A stretch of 14,397 bases of DNA from Melioribacter sp. (GTDB lineage Bacteria > Bacteroidota > Ignavibacteria > Ignavibacteriales > Melioribacteraceae), in contig JAENZU010000031.1 in NCBI GenBank assembly GCA_016841125.1, positions 1 through 14,397 on the forward strand. Reading direction: 5' to 3'. The position numbers were made by a program, and so were the translations under genes. Under the pieces are notes generated by a model that saw only the letters and a program-made list of their open reading frames with translations, did not search any database and was not told the DNA's origin. Below are positions 13,674 to 14,397 of this stretch, in pieces (position 1 is the stretch's first letter; every line of letters starts with the position of its first letter).

Positions 13674-14397
13674 TTAGGTCTTTAATTTGGAAAGCAGCAA
13701 TTCGGAAACTTTTTCTAAATCCATCGCAGCACCCGTCCATAGTTCAAATGACTTGGCTCCCTGTTCCAAAAACATTTGAAATCCGTTTATTGTTTTTGCA
13801 CCGCGCGATTCTGCGATTTCCAGAAATTTTGTTTTGAGTGGATTATAAATTACGTCAAACACAATTTGATTTTCGTTAAATGATTCTGCTATTTCAGTTG
13901 CAGTATCATCAACGTCGGGACTCATGCCTATCGAAGTGGTGTTTATAATTAATTTTGAGCTGGAAAGTACGTCAACCAAATCCGGCGGGAAAAGTTCATA
14001 AGTTTTAATTGAATCAAAAAGCATTTTAGCCGCAAAATAATCTTTCATAGATTCCGCTTTTTGTTCAGTCCTATTAATAATATTTATTTTATTTACTTTA
14101 AAATTTCTAATCAGAGAATAAATAACTGCACGCGCCGCACCCCCGCCGCCGATAACACTAACATCGGTACCGTTTATATCATCTTTGTAATCTTTAAGTG
14201 TTTCGGAAATTCCGTGCACATCGGTGTTATAACCGTGTGTTCCGTTGGCTTCAAAAACAACTGTGTTAACCGCACCGACAATTGCCGCTTCTTCTGAAAC
14301 ATCATCCAGAAATTGTGCAATTTTTTCTTTGTGTGGAATGGTTACATTTATTCCTTTAAAACCCAAGGCAATCATTCCCTTTAAGGAAGCCTTTAAA
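13674..14397 (-). CDS. aroE: Shikimate dehydrogenase, 5'-truncated by window edge
   Basis: This enzyme reduces 3-dehydroshikimate to shikimate with NADPH in the cytoplasmic shikimate pathway to aromatic amino acids. The visible 240 residues lack roughly the first 40 of the usual ~270-280, because the reading frame runs off the window end. Numbering from the Met at 14375: the substrate-site signature NVTIPHKE is at 10-17, with the catalytic Lys at 16. NTD is at 50-52, with the catalytic Asp at 52. The glycine-rich nucleotide-binding loop GGGGAAR is at 76-82, NRT at 101-103 fits the cofactor-phosphate pocket, TTSIGMSP is at 146-153, and the C-terminal FQMFLEQGAKSFELWTG segment is at 199-215. 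The Met at 14375 is internal and not the true start. The stop is TAA. The gene is probably a housekeeping neighbour unrelated to the respiratory genes that follow after a 388-bp gap. Confidence 0.95.
   Translation of the reverse strand, partial: LKASLKGMIALGFKGINVTIPHKEKIAQFLDDVSEEAAIVGAVNTVVFEANGTHGYNTDVHGISETLKDYKDDINGTDVSVIGGGGAARAVIYSLIRNFKVNKINIINRTEQKAESMKDYFAAKMLFDSIKTYELFPPDLVDVLSSSKLIINTTSIGMSPDVDDTATEIAESFNENQIVFDVIYNPLKTKFLEIAESRGAKTINGFQMFLEQGAKSFELWTGAAMDLEKVSELLLSKLKT

Overview
The window is AT-rich and every gene I can support lies on the minus strand, so transcription runs from high to low coordinates. Nine of ten genuine stops are TAA and one is TGA. Shine-Dalgarno strength varies from strong to absent. 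Together with the large c-type cytochrome load, this suggests an anaerobic or facultative member of the Bacteroidota/Ignavibacteriota side of the tree. That placement is inference from style and gene content, with no marker gene beyond a partial aroE.

Layout in transcription order: (1) the 3' part of aroE (shikimate dehydrogenase), cut by the window edge, followed by a 388-bp non-coding stretch; (2) a three-gene respiratory module of a Tat-exported four-cluster ferredoxin (HybA/HmcB type), a NrfD/HybB-type quinone-interacting membrane protein and a 13-heme periplasmic cytochrome; (3) a signalling cassette of a membrane histidine kinase with two heme c motifs in its periplasmic sensor, then two response regulators that end in GcvH-like domains instead of DNA-binding domains, the second one membrane-anchored; (4) a non-coding stretch of about 430 bp; (5) a second respiratory module of a 23-heme membrane-anchored cytochrome interrupted by an in-frame TAG, a diheme-type cytochrome b, and a 16-heme cytochrome fused to a cytochrome b domain (the architecture of Geobacter CbcL).

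Together the respiratory genes carry 52 CxxCH heme sites (one of them broken by the TAG), plus two heme sites in the kinase. The likely theme is membrane quinone-pool oxidation coupled to periplasmic multiheme wires, as in the Cbc and Hmc complexes of metal- and sulfate-reducing bacteria. A heme-containing redox or gas sensor lies between the two modules. No terminal reductase, molybdoenzyme, hydrogenase or outer-membrane conduit is visible here, so the electron acceptor is unknown.

The most notable points are: the amber codon placed exactly inside a CxxCH heme motif; the two GcvH-like output domains that both lack the lipoyl lysine; the zinc-ribbon-like insertion inside the kinase ATPase domain; a nearly identical 18-bp inverted-repeat element upstream of both respiratory modules; and the fused versus split versions of the same cytochrome c/cytochrome b design side by side.
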